Part shown: positions 27,964 to 37,600 of the stretch, piece by piece
Position numbering within the stretch: the stretch's first letter is position 1
Layout of the letters: each line of letters opens with the position of its first letter
Position numbers and translations under genes: made by a program
Notes under the pieces: model-generated
Told to the model about the DNA's origin: nothing
What the model saw: the letters and a program-made list of their open reading frames with translations, nothing else
The model's database searches: none
NCBI RefSeq assembly: GCF_013201035.1
Contig: NZ_CP053707.1
Coordinates: 1,550,001 to 1,614,000, forward strand
Direction: 5' to 3'
Length of the DNA stretch: 64,000 nt
Origin: Arthrobacter sp. NEB 688
GTDB lineage: Bacteria; Actinomycetota; Actinomycetes; Actinomycetales; Dermatophilaceae

Positions 27964-28643
27964 GCACCATCGGACTCGTCGGAGCGGGACACATCGGCAG
28001 CACCCTCGCGCGGCTGGCGGTCGACGCCGGGCACGACGTCGTCATCAGCAACTCGCGCGGGCCGGAGACGCTGCGCGAGCTCGTCGAGGAGCTCGGGCCC
28101 CGCGCCCGCGCCGCGACCCCGCAGGAGGCGGCGCGCGCCGCCGACCTCGCCGTCGTCACCGTGCCGCTCAAGGCGCTGCGCGACCTCCCGGCGCAGGAGC
28201 TCGCCGGCACGGTCGTCATGGACACGATCAACTACTACCCGGAGCGCGACGGCCACATCGCCGCCCTCGACGACGAGAGCACCACGACGAGCGAGCTCGT
28301 CCAGGAGCACCTCGCGGACAGCCGGGTCGTCAAGGTCTTCAACAACATCACCTCCGGCGCGCTCGGCGAGCTGGCCCGGTCGGCCGGGTCGCCCGACCGC
28401 TCGGCGCTCGCCATCGCCGGGGACGACGCGGACGCCAAGGCCGCCGTCACCGCCTTCCTCGACTCGATCGGCTACGACGCCCTCGACCTCGGGCCGCTCG
28501 CCGAGGGCTGGCGCACCCAGCGGGACACCGCGGCCTACGGGCTGCCGTACGCCGACGGGGACGACTGGTCGCGCCCGGTGCCGGCGGACGCCGCCCGGCT
28601 CGGCGAGCGCGTGGCCGCCGCCCGCCGCTACCGCGACATGTGA
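27960..28643 (+). CDS. NAD(P)-binding F420-dependent-oxidoreductase-like reductase
   Basis: 227 residues. The Rossmann motif GLVGAGHIGSTLARLAVDAGH is at the N-terminus; DTINYYPERDG and KVFNNITSGAL are typical of the NADPH:F420 oxidoreductase-like family. The family reduces F420 or related substrates with NAD(P)H, but many members are uncharacterised. It starts in the ATGA overlap with the flavoprotein gene and so belongs to the same operon. A sulfur-linked role is inferred from context only. Confidence 0.82.
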   Translation: MSTIGLVGAGHIGSTLARLAVDAGHDVVISNSRGPETLRELVEELGPRARAATPQEAARAADLAVVTVPLKALRDLPAQELAGTVVMDTINYYPERDGHIAALDDESTTTSELVQEHLADSRVVKVFNNITSGALGELARSAGSPDRSALAIAGDDADAKAAVTAFLDSIGYDALDLGPLAEGWRTQRDTAAYGLPYADGDDWSRPVPADAARLGERVAAARRYRDM

Positions 28644-28738
28644 GCCGCCGGGGAGTCCTCCCCATGGCGACCGGAGGGGTCGGGGCGCTTCGATGGGCGC
28701 GCGGCGCGCACCCGGCGCGCCCCACCCGGGAGGAACCC

Positions 28739-29191
28739 ATGACCATCACCCGTCGCCTCGTCGCGACCCTCGCCGCCACGTCCGCGCTCGTCCTCACGGC
28801 GGCCGCCGGAGCCCAGGCCGCCGGCTACGAGTACGACGTCGCGCAGCTCAAGACCGTCCCCAGCGTCCTCACGTGCAACAAGACGGTGGACGAGGGCTAC
28901 GGCAAGGGCTGCTACGACGCCTCCGGCGACATCTTCTGGGTCTGGGACCAGCAGTCGGACGCCCAGTCCGTCGCCGTCATCTGGAGCGCGGCCGGGCGTC
29001 AGGGCATCTGCCGCCACACCGGTGGCGCCAGCGGCACCGACTACTGGAACAAGCGGCAGTGCAACAAGGACCTGCCCGAGGGCCACGTCGTCACCTTCCG
29101 CATCGGCCGCTGCGACGAGCGACCGGGCGTGACGTGCAAGGACGCGGCCGACTACACGAACAAGTCGGCCTCGGTCAGCACCGGCACCTGA
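28739..29191 (+). CDS. Small secreted cysteine-rich protein, unknown function
   Basis: 150 residues. A Sec signal peptide (ITRRLVATLAATSALVLTAAAGAQA) is followed by about 120 residues with six cysteines (LTCNK, GCYD, ICRHT, QCNK, RCDER, TCKD), enough for three disulfides, and many aromatic residues (FWVWDQQ). I do not recognise the family. The ribosome site GGGAGG is 7 bases before the ATG. It is monocistronic, with a strong terminator, suggesting independent and possibly high expression of an extracellular protein. Confidence 0.8.
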   Translation: MTITRRLVATLAATSALVLTAAAGAQAAGYEYDVAQLKTVPSVLTCNKTVDEGYGKGCYDASGDIFWVWDQQSDAQSVAVIWSAAGRQGICRHTGGASGTDYWNKRQCNKDLPEGHVVTFRIGRCDERPGVTCKDAADYTNKSASVSTGT

Positions 29192-29207
29192 CCCGACCGG
29201 AGCGCGA

Positions 29208-29243
29208 CGGCCCCACCACCGGCAGCACCCGGCGGTGGGGCCG
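29208..29243 (+). terminator. terminator of the small secreted protein gene
   Basis: The arms 29208-29222 and 29229-29243 form a 15-base stem with one mismatch around the loop CAGCAC, starting 16 bases after the stop codon. Confidence 0.8.
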
Positions 29244-29326
29244 CCGTCCGTCCCCACCCGCTCCTTCACAGGATCTCCACACGTCACGCGGGCGGCCTGC
29301 ACCCCGGTGTCCCTAGTCTCGTCGGC

Positions 29327-30025
29327 ATGAGCGAGGGGAGCAGCGGGGCGCAGGTCGTCCTCGTCGTCGAGGACGAGCCGACCATCCGGCAGGCGGTCGC
29401 CGACCGGCTGCGCGCCGAGGGGTTCGGGGTCGTCACGGCCGCCGACGGTCCCGCCGCCGTCGCCGCCTTCGAGGAGCACGAGCCCGACGCGGTCCTCCTC
29501 GACGTCATGCTCCCGGGCTTCGACGGGCTCGAGGTCTGCCGGCGCATCCAGGCCCTGCGCCCCGTGCCCGTCCTCATGCTCACCGCACGCGACGACGAGA
29601 CCGACCTGCTCGTCGGGCTCGGGGTGGGCGCCGACGACTACGTGACCAAGCCGTTCTCGATGCGCGAGGTCGTCGCCCGGCTGCGGGCGCTGCTGCGCCG
29701 CGTCGAGCGGGCCGAGCAGCTCGCCCGCTCCACCGGCCGCCTGGACCTCGCGGGCCTCGTCGTCGACCCCGCGACCCGCCGGGTCGAGGCCGACGGCGCC
29801 GAGGTGCACCTCACGCCGCTCGAGTTCGACCTCCTGTGCGCGCTCGCCGCGGTGCCCGGTGTCGTGCGGGCCCGCGAGGACCTGATGCGCGAGGTGTGGG
29901 GATGGGGCGACGCCTCGGGCACCCGCACCCTCGACAGCCACGTCAAGGCCCTGCGCGCGAAGATCGGCGCCGACCGGGTGCGCACCGTCCACGGGGTCGG
30001 CTACGCCCTCGAGGTGCCGCGGTGA
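29327..30025 (+). CDS. OmpR-family response regulator
   Basis: 232 residues. The receiver domain has the acidic pair Glu15/Asp16, phospho-acceptor Asp59 (LLDVMLPGFDG) and Lys in TKPFSM. A C-terminal winged helix (about 135-230) carries TPLEFDLLCALAAVPG and RTVHGVGYALEV. It is phosphorylated by a sensor kinase and binds promoter DNA. The kinase gene starts in the GTGA overlap, so the two form a cognate pair. Confidence 0.95.
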   Translation: MSEGSSGAQVVLVVEDEPTIRQAVADRLRAEGFGVVTAADGPAAVAAFEEHEPDAVLLDVMLPGFDGLEVCRRIQALRPVPVLMLTARDDETDLLVGLGVGADDYVTKPFSMREVVARLRALLRRVERAEQLARSTGRLDLAGLVVDPATRRVEADGAEVHLTPLEFDLLCALAAVPGVVRAREDLMREVWGWGDASGTRTLDSHVKALRAKIGADRVRTVHGVGYALEVPR

Positions 30026-32649
30026 CCGGCGAGGGGCCGCTCGACGGGGTCACCTCGATCAAGCTCAAGCTCGGCGTCCTCGTCGGCGCGAGCGTCCTCG
30101 CCGGGGTGCTCGTGGCCGCCATCGGCAGCGGCGCGGGCGTCCCCTGGTGGACGAGCCTGCCGGTGACCGCCGGCGCGGCCGTCGCGGTGACGCAGTGGTT
30201 GGCGCGGGGGATGACCTCGCCGCTGCGCGCGATGACCGAGGCCGCCCGGCGGATGGCGGCGGGCGACTACGGCCAGCGCGTCGTCACCACGTCCTCCGAC
30301 GAGGTCGGCGAGCTGGCCCGTGCCTTCAACGCGATGGCCGCCGACCTCGCCGGCGCCGACCTCGAGCGGCGGCGGCTCGTCGCCACCGTGTCGCACGAGC
30401 TGCGCACCCCGCTGACCGCCCAGCGCGCCCTGCTCGAGAACCTCGTCGACGGCGTCACCGCGCCGGACCGCGCGACCCTCGAGGCCGCGCTCGCCCAGGC
30501 CGAGCGGCTGTCGGCCCTCGTCGGCGACCTGCTCGACCTCTCGCGGGTCGACGCCGGGGTGGCGCCGCTCGCCCTCGGACCGGTCCGGGTCGAGGAGCTG
30601 CTCGCCGGCGCGGTCGGCGAGGCGGGCGTCGCCGCGCGCACCGTTGGCGTCCACCACCGCGTCGTGCCGGCCGACCTCACGGTCACCGGGGACCCCGCGC
30701 GGCTCGCGCAGCTCGTCGTCAACCTCGTCGACAACGCGGTGCGGCACAGCCCGGCCGGGGGCGAGGTCCGCCTCGAGGCGCGGGTCGAGAACGCCGGGCG
30801 CTGGGTGCTCGAGGTCCGCGACGACGGGCCCGGCATCACCGCCGCGGACGCCGATCGCGTCTTCGAGCGCTTCGGCACCGGCTCCGACGCCGCCGGTGGC
30901 ACCGGCCTCGGCCTGGCCATCGTCCGGTGGGTCTGCGAGCTGCACGGGGGGCGGGTCGAGGTCGTGCCGACGCCCGAGGGGGCCACCGGCGCCATGCTCC
31001 GCGTCACCCTCCCCACGGCCCCCTCGTCCCAGCGTCCCTCGCACGTCCGCGAGGAGCTCGCCGCCGCCGTCCCGCCCAGCCCCCCGGAGCCCGCCATGAC
31101 CGCGACCCCCGCGACCCCCGCGACCCGCACCACCCCCGCGCCCGTCCCGTACGGCGGCGGCGCCGGGCCCGTCGACGGCGCCGTGGCGCGGCTGTGGCCC
31201 GAGCCCGACCGTCGGCCGCGGGTCGGGGTCGTGGCCGCCGCGCTCGGCATCGGGCTCGTCGGGGCGCTCACCTGGGTCGACCGGGGCATCGGCCTCGCGA
31301 CCTCCCTCGTCATGCTGGCGACCGGGGCGCTCATGTGGGTCGTGGCCCGCCACCGCCGCGACCCGTGGACGGTCGCCGGCGGGGTCGCCGCCGCCCTCCT
31401 CGCGCTCGTCCCGACGCTGCGCGACGCCGGCGGGGTCGTCGTCCTCTCGGTGCTCGCGGGGGTGGCGGTCGCGGCCGCGGCGCTGACCCGGGCGCACGGG
31501 TTCCTCGCGATCGTCGCGAGCTGGGCGGCGTGGCCGCTCTCGGCGCTGCGCGGGCTGCCGCTCCTCGGCCGGACCCTCTCGGCGACCAGCCGGGTCGGGG
31601 TGCTCTGGCCGGTCGTGCGCACCGTCGCGGTCTCGGCGCTCGTCCTCGTCGTCTTCGGCGGGCTGTTCGCCACCGGGGACGCGGTGTTCGGCTCGTGGGC
31701 CTCGGCGCTCGTGCCGGACCTCGGGTGGGACTCCATCGTCGTGCGGGGCTTCACCTTCGTGCTCGTCTCCGGCGTGGCCCTGACCGGTGCCTACCTCGCG
31801 CTCAACCCGCCGCAGGTCGACACCGTCGTGCTGCCCGAGCGCCGCCGCTCGCGCCCGGTGTGGGAGTGGGCGGTTCCCGTCGGTCTCGTCCTCGCGCTGT
31901 TCGTCGGCTTCCTCGTGGCCCAGGCCACCGCGCTCTTCGGCGGGGACGCCTACCTGCGCCGGACCACCGGCCTCACGCACGCCGAGTACGTGCACCAGGG
32001 GTTCGGCCAGCTGACCGCCGCGACCGCGCTCACCGTCCTCGTCATCACCGCGACGCTGCGGGTGGCCTCCCGCGGGTCGGTCCGCGACCGGCTGGTCCTG
32101 CGTGGGCTGCTCGGGGGCCTCGCGCTCGCGACGCTCGCCGTCGTCGCGTCGGCGCTCTCGCGGATGGCCCTCTACCAGGACGCGTTCGGCTACACCGTGC
32201 TGCGCGTCTTCGTCGACGGCTTCGAGCTGTGGCTCGGCACCGTGGTCGTGCTCCTGCTCGTCGGGGTGCTGCGGCTGTCGTGGCGCTGGGTGCCGCGGGC
32301 GGTGCTCGTGACGGGCGCGGTCTTCACCCTCGGCTTCGCGGCGATGAACCCGGACGCCTGGGTCGCGCACCGCAACATCGACCGCTACGAGGCAGGCCGC
32401 ACCCTCGACGCCCTCTACCTCTCCGGCCTCTCGGCCGACGCCGCCCCGGTCATCGCCGAGCGCCTGCCGCGCGACGTCGCGGACTGCGTCCTCCAGCGCC
32501 CGTACTCGAGCGGGACGGGCAGCCTGGGCACCGACGACGACTGGCTGGGCTGGAACCTCGGCCGGGCCCGGGCGGCGGACGTGGCCCGTGACTTCACGCC
32601 GCAGCCGGCCGGCTGCGACGCGGTGCTGACCGACACCCTTCGCCGCTGA
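30022..32649 (+). CDS. Sensor histidine kinase fused to a DUF4173 membrane domain
   Basis: 875 residues. Two membrane helices (about 18-36, 43-60) and a HAMP domain precede the HisKA domain with His125 (ATVSHELRTPL). The ATPase domain has NLVDNAVRH, DDGPGI and GTGLGLAI, and ends at about 335. After a Pro/Thr-rich linker, a polytopic domain of about 480 residues with around ten helices and the block TGLTHAEYVHQGFGQLTAAT identifies DUF4173. An internal ATG at 31096 sits behind CCGGAG, so a separate DUF4173 protein could also be made. A kinase continuing into DUF4173 is unusual; the membrane part may add a sensory or effector function. It is coupled to the response regulator by a 4-base overlap. 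Confidence 0.88.
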   Translation: MTGEGPLDGVTSIKLKLGVLVGASVLAGVLVAAIGSGAGVPWWTSLPVTAGAAVAVTQWLARGMTSPLRAMTEAARRMAAGDYGQRVVTTSSDEVGELARAFNAMAADLAGADLERRRLVATVSHELRTPLTAQRALLENLVDGVTAPDRATLEAALAQAERLSALVGDLLDLSRVDAGVAPLALGPVRVEELLAGAVGEAGVAARTVGVHHRVVPADLTVTGDPARLAQLVVNLVDNAVRHSPAGGEVRLEARVENAGRWVLEVRDDGPGITAADADRVFERFGTGSDAAGGTGLGLAIVRWVCELHGGRVEVVPTPEGATGAMLRVTLPTAPSSQRPSHVREELAAAVPPSPPEPAMTATPATPATRTTPAPVPYGGGAGPVDGAVARLWPEPDRRPRVGVVAAALGIGLVGALTWVDRGIGLATSLVMLATGALMWVVARHRRDPWTVAGGVAAALLALVPTLRDAGGVVVLSVLAGVAVAAAALTRAHGFLAIVASWAAWPLSALRGLPLLGRTLSATSRVGVLWPVVRTVAVSALVLVVFGGLFATGDAVFGSWASALVPDLGWDSIVVRGFTFVLVSGVALTGAYLALNPPQVDTVVLPERRRSRPVWEWAVPVGLVLALFVGFLVAQATALFGGDAYLRRTTGLTHAEYVHQGFGQLTAATALTVLVITATLRVASRGSVRDRLVLRGLLGGLALATLAVVASALSRMALYQDAFGYTVLRVFVDGFELWLGTVVVLLLVGVLRLSWRWVPRAVLVTGAVFTLGFAAMNPDAWVAHRNIDRYEAGRTLDALYLSGLSADAAPVIAERLPRDVADCVLQRPYSSGTGSLGTDDDWLGWNLGRARAADVARDFTPQPAGCDAVLTDTLRR

Positions 32650-32670
32650 CCGCAGCCCGCCCTCGGACCC

Positions 32671-34125
32671 TCAGCGCTGCGGCTGCGGGAAGGCCGCCGG
32701 GCTGCGCCGCCCGTCGCGGCCCACCGACCGGACACCGAAGACGACGTTGTCCTTGGAGAGGTCGATGCGGATCGTGCTCGCGCGGCCGGCGTCGATGACG
32801 TGCGTCCAGTCGGGTTCCGTCGTCGGCCGCCACACGACCTCGTGCCCGGCCGCCCCCGGCGTCGGCGCCCAGTGCAGGACCGTGTCGTTCGTCAGCTCGG
32901 TCGTCTCCACGGTGACACCCGTCGGGGTGCCCGGGGCCGTCGCGAGCGACCACAGCGTCGCCGCATTGACCCGCGCGACCCCGGCGACGTAGCGCGGGTC
33001 GCAGAACTCCGGCAGGTCGCCGATCCGGCGCCCGTCCTCGACGCGCACGTCCTGGTGCTGGTGGTCGTAGTCCTCGTTCGGCTCGGTGAACCGGGCGGCG
33101 GGGAACCCGCGCTCGAGGAAGGGGATGTGGTCGCCGCCGCGCAGGTAGCGGTCGCGCCGGTAGATCACGCGCACGTCCATCCCGGTGACGTCGCGGTGCG
33201 CGACGTCGGTGACGAACCGGGCGAGCTGCCGTGCGGGGGAGTCGTTCTCGCCGCCGACCGAGCGGCGCACCGCGGCCTCCTCGGGGGTCTCGTCGCTCGG
33301 GACGCCCTCGGCGAACAGCCGCAGGCTGCGGGGGTCGCGGGTGCCGTCGTCGGCGGTCGGGCTGCCGACGATGTCGTTGGTGAACATCGCCTGCACGTCG
33401 GTGCCGGCGGCGCGGAAGGACTCGGCGAGGTACGTCGACCCGTAGAGGCCCTGCTCCTCGCCCGCGACCGCCGCGAAGACGATGGTGGCGGCCGGCCGGT
33501 GCCTCGCCATGACCCGCGCCATCTCGAGCACGACCGCGACACCCGAGGCGTCGTCGTCCGCGCCGGGGGCGTCGCTCGTGGCGTCCATGACGTCGGTGAC
33601 CCGCGAGTCGTAGTGCCCCGAGACGACGTAGACCCGCTCGGGCTCGCTCGAGCCGCGCAGGGTCGCGACGACGTTGGTGATGCGCGTGGCCGTCGGGATG
33701 CGGCTGGCCGGCTGCTGGACGTAGGACTGCTTCGCGACCGTCATCCGGCCGCCCGAGGCCCGGGCGGAGCGGGACAGCTCGTCGAACAGCCAGTCGCGGG
33801 CCGCGCCGATGCCGCGGCGCGGGTCGTCCTGCGACGAGAGGGTGTGCCGGGTGCCGAACGACACCAGCCGCCGGATCGTCGCGTCGATGCGCTCCGGGTC
33901 GATCTCGCGCAGCATCCGGCGCAGCTCGTCGGTGGGCCGCTGGGCGCGCAGGGGACGGCCCGGGCCGTCGGGCCAGTCCTGCGTGGACGAGCCGTGCCCG
34001 CCCGACGAGGCGGCGGCCGCGGCCGGGCCGGCGACCGCGGAGGCGCCGAGGGCGCCCCCGGCGGCGACGGTGCCGGCGATGAGGGTGCGGCGCGAGGCGG
34101 AGGGGGACCGAGGGGTGGAGGTCAT
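32671..34125 (-). CDS. Secreted M28 family zinc peptidase
   Basis: 484 residues. The N-terminus [25 protein letters not shown] looks like a twin-arginine (SRRTLI) signal. The M28 metal site includes His171 (SGHYDSR), the Asp190-192 cluster (PGADDDASG), Glu223/Glu224 ([10 protein letters not shown]) and a later GGDHIPF. The last 90 residues form a fibronectin-like domain ([21 protein letters not shown]). The enzyme would be an extracellular aminopeptidase. It is convergent with the kinase gene and divergent from aroQ. Confidence 0.9.
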   Translation of the reverse strand: MTSTPRSPSASRRTLIAGTVAAGGALGASAVAGPAAAAASSGGHGSSTQDWPDGPGRPLRAQRPTDELRRMLREIDPERIDATIRRLVSFGTRHTLSSQDDPRRGIGAARDWLFDELSRSARASGGRMTVAKQSYVQQPASRIPTATRITNVVATLRGSSEPERVYVVSGHYDSRVTDVMDATSDAPGADDDASGVAVVLEMARVMARHRPAATIVFAAVAGEEQGLYGSTYLAESFRAAGTDVQAMFTNDIVGSPTADDGTRDPRSLRLFAEGVPSDETPEEAAVRRSVGGENDSPARQLARFVTDVAHRDVTGMDVRVIYRRDRYLRGGDHIPFLERGFPAARFTEPNEDYDHQHQDVRVEDGRRIGDLPEFCDPRYVAGVARVNAATLWSLATAPGTPTGVTVETTELTNDTVLHWAPTPGAAGHEVVWRPTTEPDWTHVIDAGRASTIRIDLSKDNVVFGVRSVGRDGRRSPAAFPQPQR

Positions 34126-34184
34126 CCCTCCATCAGACGTCGGGACCCGGTGGGCCGCAACCGGGGCGTGGGATGCTGCGGCCC

Positions 34185-34622
34185 ATGGACGCCCGCACCG
34201 TGCTCGTGCTCAACGGCCCGAACCTCAACCTGCTCGGCGAGCGCGAGCCCGCCGTGTACGGCCACGAGACCCTCGCCGACGTCGAGCGCCTCTGCCACGA
34301 GGCGGCCGCCCGCCACGGCCTGACCGTCGACTTCCGGCAGTCCAACCACGAGGGCACGCTCGTCGACTGGGTGCAGGAGGGGCGGGCCGGCATCGCCGGG
34401 ATGGTCGTCAACGCCGCGGGGTACACGCACACCTCCGTCGCCCTGCGCGACGCCCTCGCGGCCTGCCGGGTGCCCCGCGTCGAGGTGCACATCAGCGACA
34501 TCCATGCCCGCGAGGAGTTCCGGCACTTCTCCTACCTCGCCGACGTCTGCGACCACCACGTCATCGGGCACGGCGTCGCCGGCTACGCCGAGGCGGTCGA
34601 CTGGCTGGCCGCCCGGTCGTGA
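34185..34622 (+). CDS. aroQ: type II 3-dehydroquinate dehydratase
   Basis: 145 residues, the normal size. [18 protein letters not shown] holds the flexible-loop Arg and the catalytic Tyr, and [26 protein letters not shown] and [16 protein letters not shown] complete the active site. It converts 3-dehydroquinate to 3-dehydroshikimate in the shikimate pathway. The ATG at 34185 is preferred over 34173, which would add only four residues. It is isolated from other aro genes. Confidence 0.96.
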   Translation: MDARTVLVLNGPNLNLLGEREPAVYGHETLADVERLCHEAAARHGLTVDFRQSNHEGTLVDWVQEGRAGIAGMVVNAAGYTHTSVALRDALAACRVPRVEVHISDIHAREEFRHFSYLADVCDHHVIGHGVAGYAEAVDWLAARS

Positions 34623-34634
34623 CTTCCGGGTAGG

Positions 34635-34652
34635 TAGTTGGACGTCCTACTA
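34635..34652. promoter_or_regulatory. operator-like palindrome upstream of icmF
   Basis: TAGTTGGACGTCCTACTA is an 18-base near-perfect palindrome (8 of 9 pairs) centred on GGACGTCC, 43 bases before the icmF ATG. TACTAT within it could serve as a -10. TetR-family control of acyl-CoA metabolism is a reasonable guess. Confidence 0.55.
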
Positions 34653-34695
34653 TCTCGGGAGAACGCCACCCGGCGACCCCGGAAGGACCCACCCC

Positions 34696-37600
34696 ATGGC
34701 AGCGCAGCCGAGCGAGGGACTCCACGTCCCGACGCACCCCGTCCGCATCGTCACCGCCTCGAGCCTGTTCGACGGGCACGACGCGTCGATCAACATCATG
34801 CGGCGGATCATGCAGGGCCAGGGGGCAGAGGTCGTCCACCTCGGGCACAACCGCTCGGTCCGCGAGGTCGTCGACGCCGCGCTCGACGAGGACGCGCAGG
34901 GCATCGCGGTCAGCTCCTACCAGGGCGGGCACGTCGAGTACTTCGAGTACCTCGTCGAGCTGCTGCGCGAGGCCGGCGCCGGCCACGTCCAGGTCGTCGG
35001 CGGCGGGGGTGGCGTCATCGTCCCCCGCGAGATCGAGCGCCTGCGCGCCGCCGGGGTGACGATCTTCAGCCCCGAGGACGGCCAGCGGCTCGGCCTGCCC
35101 GGGATGGTCAACCAGGTCGTCGCCGCCTGCGACCGCGACCTCTGGGACCTCGCCCCGACCACCGTCGAGGCGGTGCTCTCCGGCGAGCGCTCGGCCGTCG
35201 CCCGCGCCATCAGCGGCGCCGAGAGCGGCCACCTCGACGACGCCTTCCGCGCCGAGCTCCGGCGCGCCGCCGCGGCCCGCACCGTGCCGGTCCTCGGCAT
35301 CACGGGCACCGGCGGCTCCGGCAAGTCCAGCCTCACCGACGAGCTCGTGCGCCGCCTGCGCACCGACCAGCAGGACAAGCTGCGCATCGCCTGCGTCGCC
35401 GTCGACCCCACCCGTCGTCGCGGCGGCGGGGCGCTGCTCGGCGACCGCATCCGGATGAACAGCCTCGACGGCGACCGCGTCTACTTCCGCTCGCTCGCGA
35501 CGCGTGGCCACCGCGAGGTGCCCGAGGCGCTCGAGGACGTCCTCACGGTGCTCAAGGCCGCCGGCTACGACCTCGTCGTCGTCGAGACCCCCGGCATCGG
35601 CCAGGGCGACGCCGCCATCACGTCGTACGCCGACGTCAACCTCTACGTCATGACGCCCGAGTTCGGCGCCGCGAGCCAGCTCGAGAAGATCGACATGCTC
35701 GACCTCGCCCACGTCGTCGCCGTCAACAAGTTCGAGCGACGTGGCGCCCTCGACGCCCTGCGCGACGTCGGCCGCCAGATGGTCCGCAACCGCGAGGCCT
35801 TCGGCAAGCGCCCCGAGGACATGCCGGTGTTCGGCACCTCGGCCGCGACGTTCAACGACGACGGCGTCACCGCGCTCTACCAGGAGCTGCGCGCGCAGCT
35901 GGCCGCGAAGGGCCTCACCGTCGACGAGGGCGCCCTCGCACCGGTCGACGTGCGCCACTCGACGATGCTGCGCCAGGTCGTGCCGCCGCAGCGGGTGCGC
36001 TACCTCGCCGAGATCGCCGAGACCGTCCGCGGCTTCCACGACGACACCGAGCGGTGGGCCGACGCCGCCCGTCGCGTCCAGCGCCTCGGCGACGCCCGCG
36101 CCGCGCTCGCGGCCGCCGGCAAGGACACCGCCGACCTCGACGCCCTCCTCGACGACGCGCGTGACGCCCTGCCCGCCGAGGCCCGCAAGGCCCTCGAGCA
36201 GTGGCCGTCCGTCGTCGAGGCGTACTCGGGCGACGAGCAGGTCGTCACGGTGCGCGACAGGGAGATCCACACCAAGCTGACGCGGGAGACGCTGTCCGGC
36301 AACGTCGTCCGGCGGGTCAGCCTGCCGCGCCACGCCGACGACGGCGACCTGCTGACCTTCCTGCGCCGCGAGAACCTGCCCGGCCGGTTCCCCTTCACCG
36401 CGGGCGTCTTCCCCTTCAAGCGCGACAACGAGGACCCCGCCCGGATGTTCGCCGGCGAGGGCGACCCGTTCCGCACCAACCGCCGCTTCAAGCTCCTCTC
36501 CGAGGGGCAGCCGGCGACCCGACTGTCGACCGCGTTCGACTCCGTCACGCTCTACGGGCGCGACCCCGACCGGCGCCCCGACATCTACGGCAAGGTCGGC
36601 ACCTCCGGCGTCTCCGTCGCGACGCTCGACGACATGAAGGCGCTCTACGACGGCTTCGACCTCACCTCGCCGACGACGAGCGTCTCGATGACGATCAACG
36701 GCCCGGCGCCGACCATCCTCGCGTTCTTCCTCAACACCGCGATGGACCGCGAGGTCGAGAAGTGGGTGCAGGAGAACGGTCGTGAGCCGAGCGAGGACGA
36801 GCGCCACGCCGTGCGCGCCCGGGCGCTGGCCACGGTCCGCGGCACGGTGCAGGCCGACATCCTCAAGGAGGACCAGGGCCAGAACACCTGCCTGTTCTCC
36901 ACCGAGTTCTCGCTGCGGATGATGGCCGACATCCAGGAGTGGTTCATCGAGAACCAGGTCCGCAACTTCTACTCGGTCTCGATCAGCGGGTACCACATCG
37001 CCGAGGCCGGGGCGAACCCCATCAGCCAGCTCGCGTTCACCCTCGCCAACGGCTTCACCTACGTCGAGGCCTACCTCGCGCGCGGCATGGCCATCGACGA
37101 CTTCGCGCCCAACCTGTCGTTCTTCTTCAGCAACGGGATGGACCCGGAGTACACCGTCATCGGCCGCGTCGCCCGCCGCATCTGGGCGGTGGCGATGCGC
37201 GAGAAGTACGGCGCCAACGAGCGCAGCCAGAAGCTCAAGTACCACGTCCAGACGAGCGGCCGCTCCCTCCACGCGCAGGAGATGGACTTCAACGACATCC
37301 GCACCACGCTCCAGGCGCTGACCGCGATCTACGACAACGCGAACAGCCTGCACACCAACGCCTACGACGAGGCCGTCACGACCCCGTCGGAGGAGTCGGT
37401 GCGCCGGGCCCTGGCCATCCAGCTCGTCATCAACCGCGAGTGGGGCCTGGCGATGAACGAGAACCCGCTCCAGGGCTCGTTCGTCGTCGACGAGCTGACC
37501 GACCTCGTCGAGGCCGCCGTGCTCGCCGAGTTCGACCGCATCTCCGAGCGCGGCGGCGTGCTCGGTGCGATGGAGACCGGCTACCAGCGCGGGCGCATCC

